A DNA stretch of 64,000 nucleotides. Source: Gemmatimonadota bacterium. GTDB taxonomy: Bacteria > Gemmatimonadota > Gemmatimonadetes > Longimicrobiales > Gaopeijiaceae. Within the stretch, counting starts at the first letter, position 1. The number at the start of each line of letters is the position of its first letter. The notes beneath the pieces are model-generated. The model was given only the letters and a program-made list of their open reading frames with translations, was not told the DNA's origin and did not search any database. A program made the translations under genes and the position numbers. Positions 20,039-28,291 of the stretch are shown here, piece after piece. The DNA lies in assembly GCA_030430625.1 (NCBI GenBank), contig JAUIKL010000003.1, forward strand, positions 1 to 64,000, in the 5' to 3' direction.

Positions 20039-20656
20039 CTACTCCGGCTCGACCTCGACGCCGTCGCGATAGGTGATCACGCCGCGTTCGGTGTCGTACA
20101 GGAGGAGGACGGCATCCGGGCTCCCGTGGGTGCGCATGAGGTCCAGCATCATCGGCTCCTCTCCCGGCCACGGGTATCCGTAGACGACATCGAAGTCCTC
20201 CAGCGCCCGTCCGAGCAGCAGGTATCCGGACGGACCGTCGTCGATGGTGCCCGTTCGTCGATCGCCGTCCTCCGGTGCCCACTCCCATCCCATCGGTAGG
20301 AAGCTGCCCTCGACGAAGCGGGCCGACGACCCGGTCCGTTTCGCGAGGGCCGCGGCCGACCGAACGAGAGCCGGGTCGATCTCGATGCCGAACGCCTCGA
20401 AGCCGAGAAGGTCGGCCATGATCGTGATCACCCCGTTCGCCGACCCCCACTCGAGGAAGCGACGGCCCGGTGCGCGCAATGCGATCAGCGCGTCGCGAAC
20501 GCCATCGTAGTCCGCGGCCACGAAGGGGTGCCACTGGTCCTGGCGCACACGCGTGTCGAAGTCGTGGTTGAAGTCCCGCCCCTCTTCACAAAGGGCGTGG
20601 ATGCGGCGTGCGAGTGTGGGGTCCGATCCGGCGAGCGGATCGACGGGGTGGTTCAA
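20039..20656 (-). CDS. Putative SAM-dependent methyltransferase (about 205 aa)
   Basis: Class I methyltransferase-like fold. RFLEWGSANGVITIMADLLGF matches motif I, GIEIDPALVRSAAALAKRTG the acidic loop, and DFDVVYGYPWPGEEP the motif-IV region, with a final hairpin VLLLYDTERGVITY. The frame stays open far upstream, but that stretch overlaps the next gene. TTG 20656 is a reasonable start just beyond the stop of the 84-aa gene; no clear Shine-Dalgarno supports it. The substrate is unknown. It converges with the helicase gene with only 1 bp between the stops. Confidence 0.65.
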   Translation of the reverse strand: MNHPVDPLAGSDPTLARRIHALCEEGRDFNHDFDTRVRQDQWHPFVAADYDGVRDALIALRAPGRRFLEWGSANGVITIMADLLGFEAFGIEIDPALVRSAAALAKRTGSSARFVEGSFLPMGWEWAPEDGDRRTGTIDDGPSGYLLLGRALEDFDVVYGYPWPGEEPMMLDLMRTHGSPDAVLLLYDTERGVITYRDGVEVEPE

Positions 20657-20661
20657 GGAGG

Positions 20662-20916
20662 TCAGGTCTGCTTCTGGAGCACGTTCGAGGTCGGTGCAAA
20701 GAAGGGCGGGCCGTCCCGATCCACGATCTCGAGCTCGAGGAGGCGACTCCCGTCCGACACCTTCCCCAGGACGCGAAGGACCGTGGCCGGACCTTCGATG
20801 GAGACGACTTCCGCTCCGATCTCGGGCGTTTGGTCGCCGACTTCCCAACCCTCCTGCTCGTACGTCGAGATGTCGAGGCGATTGCGCGCGAGACGGGAGG
20901 TGTTCTTCGGAAGCAT
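20662..20916 (-). CDS. Small hypothetical protein (84 aa)
   Basis: Starts at ATG 20916 with AAGGA about 6 bases upstream. The protein begins MLPKNTSRLARNRLDISTYE, followed by an all-beta-looking part (EIGAEVVSIEGPATVLRVLGKV and RLLELEIVDRDGPPFF). It has no signal peptide and no TM. I do not recognise the family. It ends 6 bp before the methyltransferase start, so the two are probably co-expressed. Confidence 0.6.
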   Translation of the reverse strand: MLPKNTSRLARNRLDISTYEQEGWEVGDQTPEIGAEVVSIEGPATVLRVLGKVSDGSRLLELEIVDRDGPPFFAPTSNVLQKQT

Positions 20917-21022
20917 CGGAGGTCCTTGGTCGAGCGAGGTGAGCCGCGCACTTCTGGGCGCGCCCATTGAAGTCGTCGCGGGAATTCGGCGCGATGTCAA
21001 ACCAAGCTGCGATTTCGGCCCC

Positions 21023-21054
21023 TTGTCATTACTCCTGCCCTGCAGTACATATAC
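21023..21054 (+). promoter_or_regulatory. Promoter of the second PadR-permease pair
   Basis: TTGTCA (21023-21028), 17-nt spacer, TACATA (21046-21051). GTACATATAC overlaps the -10 and is a candidate PadR half-site. The PadR ATG lies 32 bp downstream with AAGGGGA as Shine-Dalgarno. The architecture repeats that of the first pair at 13564. Confidence 0.5.
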
Positions 21055-21083
21055 GAGGTAACCACTACAGTGAAGGGGATATC

Positions 21084-21428
21084 ATGTCGCGCGCTCTCGG
21101 AGAGTTCGAACAGCTCATCCTTTTCGCCCTCGTGCAGCTGGACGACGAGGCGTACGGAGCCGCGATTGGTCGCGCGATCGAAGACCGGACGGGCCGGACG
21201 GTCTCGGCCGGAGCGATCTACACGGCGCTCGACCGCCTGGCCGCTCGCGGGCTGGTGACGTCCGAGATCGGTGAGCCGACCGCAGAGCGAGGGGGACGGC
21301 GCCGGAAGTACTACACGTTGGAGCCTGCCGGTGCCGTGGAGTTGAGTCGCTCGGTCGATGTGATTCGCTCGATGTCCGAGGGCCTCATGCCGAAAGTCGA
21401 AGCGCTGGCGGCGGAGCGCGCCGGATGA
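21084..21428 (+). CDS. PadR family transcriptional regulator (114 aa)
   Basis: PadR winged-helix protein. [19 protein letters not shown] begins it, [20 protein letters not shown] is the recognition region and [15 protein letters not shown] the wing. ATG 21084 follows AAGGGGATATC. The stop overlaps the ATG of the permease gene by 4 nt (ATGA). It likely autoregulates from the promoter at 21023-21051. It is distinct in sequence from the other three PadR proteins of the window, which suggests separate ligands. Confidence 0.92.
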   Translation: MSRALGEFEQLILFALVQLDDEAYGAAIGRAIEDRTGRTVSAGAIYTALDRLAARGLVTSEIGEPTAERGGRRRKYYTLEPAGAVELSRSVDVIRSMSEGLMPKVEALAAERAG

Positions 21429-24145
21429 CGTCCCGGCCTCCCTGGTCGGCCCGGGTTCTCCTCCGACTGCTCCTCAGGGGACGGGGCTCGGAGTTCGTGG
21501 TCGGAGACCTGCTCGAACGCTGGGAGCGCGACGTGGCCGCGGGTGGTGTCGGCGCCCGCCGCCGGGCGCGGGGGCGGTTGTGGAAGGGAGTGATGGGCAG
21601 CGCCGCCGCGTGGTGGCGACCGGGTGCGGTGCGGGACCGCCGGCGGTGGCGTCCGGCGGGGCCCGATGGAAACGACGACAGGGGAGGGGATGGGATGGGG
21701 ATGTGGCTGCAGGATTTGAGGACGGCGGGACGGAGTCTTCGACGTCGACCGGGCTTTGCCCTGGGGGTCGCCCTGACCCTGGGGCTCGGGATCGGTGCGA
21801 CGACGACGATCTTCAGCGTCGTGGACGGCGTCATGCTTCGCCCGCTTCCCTACGACGACCCCGGACGGCTGGCTGCGATCGGGACGACGTTCCCGACTCG
21901 CGAATGGGCGGACGAAGGGGCCGGCCTCAAGTACCTGGCCGGGATCTCGATGCTGAACGTCCGGGACTTCGCCGAACGCACTCGGTCCTTCGACGCGCTG
22001 GCGGGCATCGAGACGACGAACGTCCTCCTCCCGGACCAGGGGACGGGGCCGGAGCTGGCCGGCGCGGCGCGGGTCTCGAACGAGCTCTTCCAGATCCTCG
22101 GTGTGGCTCCCGCGCTCGGGCGCACCTTCGTTCCCGAGGAGCACGAGGCAGGGGCCGACCCCGCCGTCATCCTCTCGTACGGCGCCTGGGAGCGGCGCTT
22201 CGGCGGCGACCCGGACATCATCGGACGGACCGTCGAGCCGGTCGGGCTCCCCTTCACGATCGTCGGAGTGCTCCCCGCCGACTTCGTACCGCCCGAGACC
22301 TTTCTCGGCTCGATGCCGGACTTCTGGATGCCGTTGCAGCCGAACCACGCCCGGTACGCCTCACGGGGATCTCGGAGCCTCGGCGTCGTCGGGCGCTTGG
22401 CTCCCGGTGTAACCCTCGAGTCGGCCCGCGCGGAGGCCGACGGGATTGCAGCGGAGCTGGCGGCGGAGTTTCCCGACGGCAACGTCTACCCGGACGGGAG
22501 CTGGTTCGGGATCGGGATCAACGGCCTTCACGAGGACACGGTCGGCACGACGGGCAGTACGCTGAGGATCTTCCTCGCCGCCTCGGCCCTGGTGTTGCTG
22601 CTTGCCGCGATGAACTCGGCAACGCTCCTCCTGGCGCGGGCGCTCGACCGGACCCGGGAGCTGGAGGTACGGGTTGCCCTCGGGGCAGGGCGGGGGCGGG
22701 TCATCCGACTGCTGATGACGGAGGCGGGCCTCCTCACCGCAGCGGGTGGACTCGTCGGTGTGGTCGTGGCCTTTGCCGGGGTCGAGGCCTTCTTGAGGAT
22801 GGCGCCGTCGTCCCTCCCGCGTATCGACACGGTGGCGGTCGACGGTCGGGTGCTGGCCGCCGCCGCAGCCGTCTCCGTGGGGGCGGGTATGGTGGCCGGG
22901 CTGCTCCCGTCCCTCTTCGCGACACGCAGGGGGCCGTCCTCGGTGGCAGCGAGCCGCACGACGACCGGCGACCGCTCTCGTCTCCGAGCCACGCTGGTGG
23001 GCGGACAGATCGCCGTTGCCGTGGTGCTACTCTCGGGCGCGGGTCTGCTCTTCACCTCCTTCGTTCGGATCGTTTCGGTCGACCCCGGCTTCGAGCCAGA
23101 GGGTCTGACCACGATGTTCGTGGCGCTGAAGCGACCCGGCGCGGAGGCGGAGCCGGGGTGGGTCGGTTGGGACCGGCTGGTCGAAGAGGTCGCGTCCGTC
23201 CCCGGTGTCGAAGCCGCGGCGGCCACCTCGAACCCACCCTTTCAGTCCCCTTCCTGGGGGCCGCGCCTCCTCCTACCCGGGGACGAACCCGATCGTCGGC
23301 GGGAAGGCATCGGTGGCTTCGCCGTGACACCCGAGTACCTCGAGACGATTGGTACCGAACTGGTCTCCGGTCGACACCTCCTGCGGTCCGACGGACCCGA
23401 GGCGGAGCCGGTCGCGGTCGTGAACTCCGCGTTCGTCCGTACGCAGCTGGACGGCGCGGATCCTCTCGGGCTTCAGATCCGGCAGGTGGAGGGTGACACC
23501 GAGGTCGTCCTGCGGGTCGTCGGCGTCGTCGAAGATGTCGTTCAGACGTCCGCCGACGAAGGGCCCGTACCCGCCATCTATATGCCGCACACCCAGGTCG
23601 ATTGGCCCTTCGCTCAGCTGGTGGTTCGATCGAGCCTTCCCGCCGAGACGCTCGTCCCGGAATTGAGGGCGGCGGTGGCACGCTTCAACCCGACGGTTCC
23701 GCCCCAGGATGTGCGTACCATGACCGACCGCATGTCGGCCAGCCGGACGGACCCCCGTTTCCACGCCTTCCTGATCGGGGCCTTCGCGCTCATCGCACTG
23801 CTGCTGTCGGCTGCTGGACTCTACGGAACGCTGGCCCACGCCGTACGGAGTCGTCAGCGAGAAATCGGCGTCCGGATGGCGCTGGGTTCGGCGCGGCGTG
23901 GGGTCGTCGGACTGGTCCTGCGCGAGGGTATGGCGATCACGCTCGCCGGGCTCTTCCTCGGGGTCGTGGGTGCCCTGCTCACCTCCCGGGTCCTGGCCGA
24001 CCTTCTCTTTTCGGTCGAGCCGAACGACCCGGTCACGTTCTTGGTGGTCTCTGGTGTCCTACTCGCCGTGGCCGCTGTCGCTTGCCTCTTGCCGGCGCGA
24101 AGGGCTTCCTCGGTGGATCCGGTGGAGGTGCTGCGGGCGGAGTAG
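21425..24145 (+). CDS. MacB/FtsX-type orphan ABC permease (ADOP family, 906 aa)
   Basis: Second orphan permease. The N-terminal prefix ([22 protein letters not shown]) precedes a Gly-rich linker, TM1 ([21 protein letters not shown]), a MacB periplasmic core, FtsX domain 1 (about residues 375-500), a second periplasmic core and FtsX domain 2 with [28 protein letters not shown]. It ends [18 protein letters not shown]. No ATPase subunit lies nearby. The start ATG overlaps the PadR stop (ATGA). Its 3' end faces a minus-strand gene with 5 bp between stops. Confidence 0.88.
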   Translation: MTSRPPWSARVLLRLLLRGRGSEFVVGDLLERWERDVAAGGVGARRRARGRLWKGVMGSAAAWWRPGAVRDRRRWRPAGPDGNDDRGGDGMGMWLQDLRTAGRSLRRRPGFALGVALTLGLGIGATTTIFSVVDGVMLRPLPYDDPGRLAAIGTTFPTREWADEGAGLKYLAGISMLNVRDFAERTRSFDALAGIETTNVLLPDQGTGPELAGAARVSNELFQILGVAPALGRTFVPEEHEAGADPAVILSYGAWERRFGGDPDIIGRTVEPVGLPFTIVGVLPADFVPPETFLGSMPDFWMPLQPNHARYASRGSRSLGVVGRLAPGVTLESARAEADGIAAELAAEFPDGNVYPDGSWFGIGINGLHEDTVGTTGSTLRIFLAASALVLLLAAMNSATLLLARALDRTRELEVRVALGAGRGRVIRLLMTEAGLLTAAGGLVGVVVAFAGVEAFLRMAPSSLPRIDTVAVDGRVLAAAAAVSVGAGMVAGLLPSLFATRRGPSSVAASRTTTGDRSRLRATLVGGQIAVAVVLLSGAGLLFTSFVRIVSVDPGFEPEGLTTMFVALKRPGAEAEPGWVGWDRLVEEVASVPGVEAAAATSNPPFQSPSWGPRLLLPGDEPDRRREGIGGFAVTPEYLETIGTELVSGRHLLRSDGPEAEPVAVVNSAFVRTQLDGADPLGLQIRQVEGDTEVVLRVVGVVEDVVQTSADEGPVPAIYMPHTQVDWPFAQLVVRSSLPAETLVPELRAAVARFNPTVPPQDVRTMTDRMSASRTDPRFHAFLIGAFALIALLLSAAGLYGTLAHAVRSRQREIGVRMALGSARRGVVGLVLREGMAITLAGLFLGVVGALLTSRVLADLLFSVEPNDPVTFLVVSGVLLAVAAVACLLPARRASSVDPVEVLRAE

Positions 24146-24150
24146 CGCCG

Positions 24151-25413
24151 TCAGTCGCGGCGTCTACGGACGACCTCGACGCCGATCCCGGTCTCGTCCT
24201 CGATGACGCTCCTCAGCTCGTCGAGCAGGTGAGCTCCGCGGATGCCGTCCCCGAGGACGATCCGTCCCCCGCCACGCAGGCGACCGGTGATGGTGTACGA
24301 GGTGCGCGCTCGACTCCCCTGGCCGGACTGCATCGTGACGCGCGCCTCGATGCGCTCGAGGTCGCCGAAGCGGGCCTCTCGAACCGACCGGCCGATCCCG
24401 TGCGAGCGCGTCGAGCGGACTGTTCCTGTGCCGATGGTGACCTCGCGGTGGCTCAGGATCATCGAGCAGGCCATGCCGACGCAGAGAAGTCCTACGAGGC
24501 CGAAGACCACCAGAAACAGTCCCCCGAACGCCAGCCCGAACACGCCGAGCCCCATGCCGAGTCCGGCCTGCGAGAAGACGAACCACCCGGACGCGAGGGT
24601 CAGCATCCCGAAGGTGAGGAGGCCGAAAGGAGCGAACCCGAACCGTCCGCGGCGATACCGGATGCATACCTCTCCGAGCCCGCGCTCGACGTCGATGCCC
24701 CGGCCTCCCCATGGGTTGTCGCGCGTCGGCGACTGCGCGGCCGGTCGGTCCGCTCGGAGAGGAGGCTCGACCCGGTAGACAGGAACCTTGAAGGTCTGAT
24801 CGAGGTCGGCGCCCGGGAGCTCTGCGGCCAGGTGCACCGACCAGTAGTGGTAGTCTTCGGGACGGAGGTCGTCATGCGCCGTCTCGGGAAGGTCCTCGTC
24901 GGGGATGTCGAAGGTGAAGGCCAGCCTCACCCCCGTTCCCGAGCGCTCGACGGCCGGGACGACCTCGGTCGACCAGACGACGTCCTCCCGGCGGGAGCGG
25001 TCGTCACCGGAACCGCGCATGTAGCTTCGGATACAGTGCAGACTCGCCCGCGCCGCCGGCGTCATACCGGCGCGGATAGGGAGGTCGACCGTACCACCGG
25101 CCTGGCCCCCGATCGACCCGGGAAACGGATCCAGCCGAAGGTGGGTGTCGCGAAAGCGAAGGTGCCGAGCCGTCCGAATCGCCGCGCCGATCGCCATCGG
25201 TATCCCGAGCCCGAGGAACAGCAGAAGAACGCCCCGCACGAAGAGGGGGATACCTCCCCAGCCGTCCGCCCACGTGGCGTACAGCACACCCACGGCGAAG
25301 AGGTTCCACACCGCCGCGCCGAGCCAGTAGGCGACCACCGGCCGCAGCCCCTCTGGGCGGGCGATGCCGTCCAACCAGCGGTCGTCGGCGAGCCATGGGC
25401 GCGATTCAGTCAT
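24151..25413 (-). CDS. Hypothetical four-TM membrane protein (420 aa)
   Basis: I do not recognise the family. Two TM helices lie near residues 27-72 (YWLGAAVWNLFAVGVLYATW, GVLLLFLGLGIPMAIGAAI). A soluble beta-rich region of about 190 residues follows, then two more TMs near 270-325 (FAPFGLLTFGMLTLASGWFVF, GGLFLVVFGLVGLLCVGMAC) and a C-terminal soluble domain resembling a PH-like strand pattern. The ATG at 25413 has no strong Shine-Dalgarno. It is divergent from the DUF5916 gene, with about 146 bp between start codons. No function can be inferred from neighbours. Confidence 0.7.
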   Translation of the reverse strand: MTESRPWLADDRWLDGIARPEGLRPVVAYWLGAAVWNLFAVGVLYATWADGWGGIPLFVRGVLLLFLGLGIPMAIGAAIRTARHLRFRDTHLRLDPFPGSIGGQAGGTVDLPIRAGMTPAARASLHCIRSYMRGSGDDRSRREDVVWSTEVVPAVERSGTGVRLAFTFDIPDEDLPETAHDDLRPEDYHYWSVHLAAELPGADLDQTFKVPVYRVEPPLRADRPAAQSPTRDNPWGGRGIDVERGLGEVCIRYRRGRFGFAPFGLLTFGMLTLASGWFVFSQAGLGMGLGVFGLAFGGLFLVVFGLVGLLCVGMACSMILSHREVTIGTGTVRSTRSHGIGRSVREARFGDLERIEARVTMQSGQGSRARTSYTITGRLRGGGRIVLGDGIRGAHLLDELRSVIEDETGIGVEVVRRRRD

Positions 25414-25559
25414 GGCATCAGTCTACGTCGCGCGGCTTGGCCCGATCCAGATCGTTCTTGTGACGGAGCCCGCGTTTCCGCATCCTCCCGACCGTATTGC
25501 GACCGCCTGGGAACGTGCGGCGAGCTTCCGGCGCGCCGCCCTTGTGCTGAGAGGGGTAT

Positions 25560-27713
25560 GTGAAGAGGTCGATTCGAAGTGTGCTCGCGTTCGTCGTGCT
25601 CGCTCTTCCGGGGACGGCGATGGGCCAGAGCGCCGAGCGTACCGCAGTGGCGACGCGGGTCTCTCAGGGCCCCACGATCGATGGCGTGCTCGACGAAACG
25701 TTCTGGCAGACGATTCCGGTCATCTCCGACTTCGTGCAGCGGGAACCGGTCGACGGAGCCCCTGCGTCCGAGCGGACCGAAGTGCGTATCGCCTACGACG
25801 AGGGGCACCTGTACTTCGGCTTCGTCCTCTACGACTCAGAACCCGAGCTGATTCGGCGGAGCATCCTCCACCGCGAGGGACGGATCGACCAGGACGACCA
25901 TATCTGGATCGGTCTCGATTCGTACAACGACGACCGGAACGGGTACATCTTCGAGTTGAACTCGTTCGGCACCCAGGGTGACGCCCTCTTCAACGACGAG
26001 TCGATGACGCTCGACGATTGGAACTGGGAGGGCGTCTACGAGAGCGAGGCACGCATCACCGAGGAGGGGTGGACCCTCGAGGTCGCGATCCCATTCACGA
26101 CGATTCGGTTTGCGGACGCCGCCGCCCCGGAGATGGGCATCGCGATCCGCCGGGCGATCCGCAGGAAGAACGAGGACGTCTACTGGCCTCACATTCCTCA
26201 GGAGTATCGCAGCGGCTTCACGACCGTGTCGCAGTACGCCACCCTGACCGGGTTACAGGACCTGCGCCGCGGGCGCTACATGGAGGTGAAGCCGTTCGCG
26301 ATTGCGGGAGTTCAGAAGAACGCAGGCGAGGACCGGGATGTCCTGGACGACGTCGGGGTGGACTTCAAGTACGCTCTCACGTCGAACCTCGCGCTCGACC
26401 TCACCTACAACACGGACTTCGCCCAGGTCGAGGCGGACAACGTCCAGATCAACCTCACCCGTTTCTCTCTCTTTTTTCCGGAGAAGCGGGAGTTCTTCCT
26501 CGAACGGGCCGGCCTCTTCTCCTTCGGCGCGGCCCGGGACACCGAAGTGTTCTTCAGTCGTCGGATCGGTCGGGAGAACGACATCATCGGTGGTGGACGA
26601 CTCACCGGGCAGGTCGGGCCACTCTCGATCGGTGTGCTGAGCCTCCAGACCGATGACCTGAGTGAGGGAGCGACCGTCCTCGCGCCGGGGGCCAACAACT
26701 CGGTCCTGCGCCTGCGGGCCGATGTCATGCCACGGACGACGTTGGGAGGGATCGTGACGAGCCTCCAGGACGGGGACGGGCACAGCCGAACCTTCGGTGC
26801 GGATACGCAACTTCGCTTCTGGAACAGCAGCGCCCTGACCGCGTGGATCGCGAGCGTGAGGGACTCGGATGCGGGCACCTCGACCGCAGGGGCGGTCGAA
26901 CTCCGGTTGCAGCCGGAGCGTTGGTACTCCCTCACCGGGAACTACCAGACTGTCGACGAGGACTTCGACCCCGCGCTCGGCTTCGTGCGACGCCAGGACA
27001 TGGTGAAGTACGGGGGTACCGTGGCGTACACGCCTCGCTTCGAAGGAAGTGCGTGGGCGCGCTCCCTCGTAGCAGCCTTCGTAGTCGACCGGATCGATGG
27101 TCAGGATGGGGGGCAGCAGTCTTCGAGCCAGCTGTCCCACAACATGCTCACGCTGCAGTCGGGGGACTTCGTCACCCTCAACTTCCGACGTCGGTTCGAG
27201 AGGCTCGACGAGGCGAGCAGCATTCAAGGACGGACGCTCGACCCCGGAGACTACTCGTTCTTTGCCGTGGACGGATCCTTCCGAACGAATCAGAGTCGGA
27301 CCGTCTCGGGCTCCGCGAACCTCTCGGTCGGGGACTTCTGGAACGGGGATCGCACGAGCTTCGGAGGATCGCTCATGTGGAAGACCGGTCCCTACCTCAC
27401 GCTGACGGGTTCGGCGAACCGGAACGACGTGAGTCTTCCGGTCGTCGACGGTGACTTCTCGACGACGGTGCTGAGCCTCGATGTCCTCGGCGCGGTCTCG
27501 CGGAACCTCTTCGCGAACGCGCTCGTGCAGTGGGACGACGTGTCGAAGGAACTCCAGGCCAACATTCGGATCGACTGGATCCACACCCCGGGTAGCGACC
27601 TCTTCCTCGTGCTCGACACCGGCTACTTCACCGGTGAGCTGATGGATCCGAGAGACCCTCGCTTTCTTCGACGGACCGGGGTCGCCAAGCTGACGTACAT
27701 GAAGGCGTTCTAG
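25560..27713 (+). CDS. DUF5916 outer-membrane protein with CBM9-like domain (717 aa)
   Basis: The GTG start at 25560 has GAGAGGGG just upstream. The signal peptide is MKRSIRSVLAFVVLALPGTAMGQ. Residues about 30-200 form a family-9 carbohydrate-binding-like domain (APTIDGVLDETFW-type opening and LYFGFVLYDSEPELIRR), and the remainder is DUF5916. The marker FSLFFPEKREFFLERAGLFSFG and repeated amphipathic strands suggest an outer-membrane beta-barrel. A related protein lies at 33475. The role is unknown; such proteins are common in Gemmatimonadota and Bacteroidota and may bind glycans or peptides. Confidence 0.85.
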   Translation: MKRSIRSVLAFVVLALPGTAMGQSAERTAVATRVSQGPTIDGVLDETFWQTIPVISDFVQREPVDGAPASERTEVRIAYDEGHLYFGFVLYDSEPELIRRSILHREGRIDQDDHIWIGLDSYNDDRNGYIFELNSFGTQGDALFNDESMTLDDWNWEGVYESEARITEEGWTLEVAIPFTTIRFADAAAPEMGIAIRRAIRRKNEDVYWPHIPQEYRSGFTTVSQYATLTGLQDLRRGRYMEVKPFAIAGVQKNAGEDRDVLDDVGVDFKYALTSNLALDLTYNTDFAQVEADNVQINLTRFSLFFPEKREFFLERAGLFSFGAARDTEVFFSRRIGRENDIIGGGRLTGQVGPLSIGVLSLQTDDLSEGATVLAPGANNSVLRLRADVMPRTTLGGIVTSLQDGDGHSRTFGADTQLRFWNSSALTAWIASVRDSDAGTSTAGAVELRLQPERWYSLTGNYQTVDEDFDPALGFVRRQDMVKYGGTVAYTPRFEGSAWARSLVAAFVVDRIDGQDGGQQSSSQLSHNMLTLQSGDFVTLNFRRRFERLDEASSIQGRTLDPGDYSFFAVDGSFRTNQSRTVSGSANLSVGDFWNGDRTSFGGSLMWKTGPYLTLTGSANRNDVSLPVVDGDFSTTVLSLDVLGAVSRNLFANALVQWDDVSKELQANIRIDWIHTPGSDLFLVLDTGYFTGELMDPRDPRFLRRTGVAKLTYMKAF

Positions 27714-28065
27714 CTCGTTCGCTTCAGAGGGCCGTCCGATCGGCTCGGGGCCTCCGCCGACTTTGTAGCGAGTGCGTCACGAAATCCGTCCGTGATCGGT
27801 GCTGGTACCGGGTGTCTCGACGGACGTACGAGATCGGCGGACTTCGCCGCCGGGCCGGAAGGCTGGGGGGCACCTTGGTGCCATTCCGATCACTCCTTTC
27901 CGCCCCGACGGGGGGCGCCAGCGACTGGGCCTGAAGCGGCGTGAGGGGACGGGAACCCCCGCGCCCCGGTGCGATCCGCGTCTCGAGTCGCTTGTGGCAC
28001 GGCTTTGGCAGACCGAGTCGACCGTGCGCAAAAAAAATCGGGACCGCCCGATCGATGCACGACGC

Positions 28066-28160
28066 TGAAAAGAGCAAAACCGTCGAAAGGCGGTGACGCA
28101 GAGCCACGGGGCCTCCGCGATGAGCCATCGTCCATCGCGAAGCCGGCCGAGCCGCCAGCG
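28066..28160 (+). ncRNA. c-di-GMP-I (GEMM) riboswitch aptamer
   Basis: The core matches the GEMM-I pattern: GCAAAACC (28074-28081), a 5-bp stem capped by a GAAA tetraloop (28080-28093), then GACGCAGAGCC (28095-28105) and ACGGGGCC (28106-28113). A second stem follows, CGCGATG (28116-28122) with CATCGCG (28133-28139), and a GCCGGCC-type closing segment. GEMM-I RNAs have the same order: GCAAACC, GNRA-capped stem, GACGCAAAGCC, then a second helix that receives the tetraloop. It lies 130 nt upstream of a large Ig-like lipoprotein, and adhesin or matrix genes are classical c-di-GMP riboswitch targets. Bases 27714-28065 hold GC-rich sequence in which I see no further element. Confidence 0.85.
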
Positions 28161-28200
28161 ATCCTCCAGAAATGGAGACTCACTGGCGGCCCGATTCTTG
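28151..28200 (+). promoter_or_regulatory. Candidate riboswitch expression platform
   Basis: GCCGCCAG (28151-28158) at the 3' end of the aptamer can pair with CTGGCGGC (28183-28190). This encloses an inner CTCCA-GAAA-TGGAG hairpin (28164-28177). The stem is followed by GATTCTTGAT. Because its 5' arm overlaps the aptamer end, formation is probably exclusive with the ligand-bound fold. That fits a transcription terminator or anti-terminator, but the U-tract is weak. Confidence 0.5.
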
Positions 28201-28291
28201 ATGTAGGCCGGGGGAGCACCGCGCACAGCCCCCCCACTTACAAATCACTCGAACTCGAACTCGTACGAGTCACGAATCCGTGGAGCTGTGC

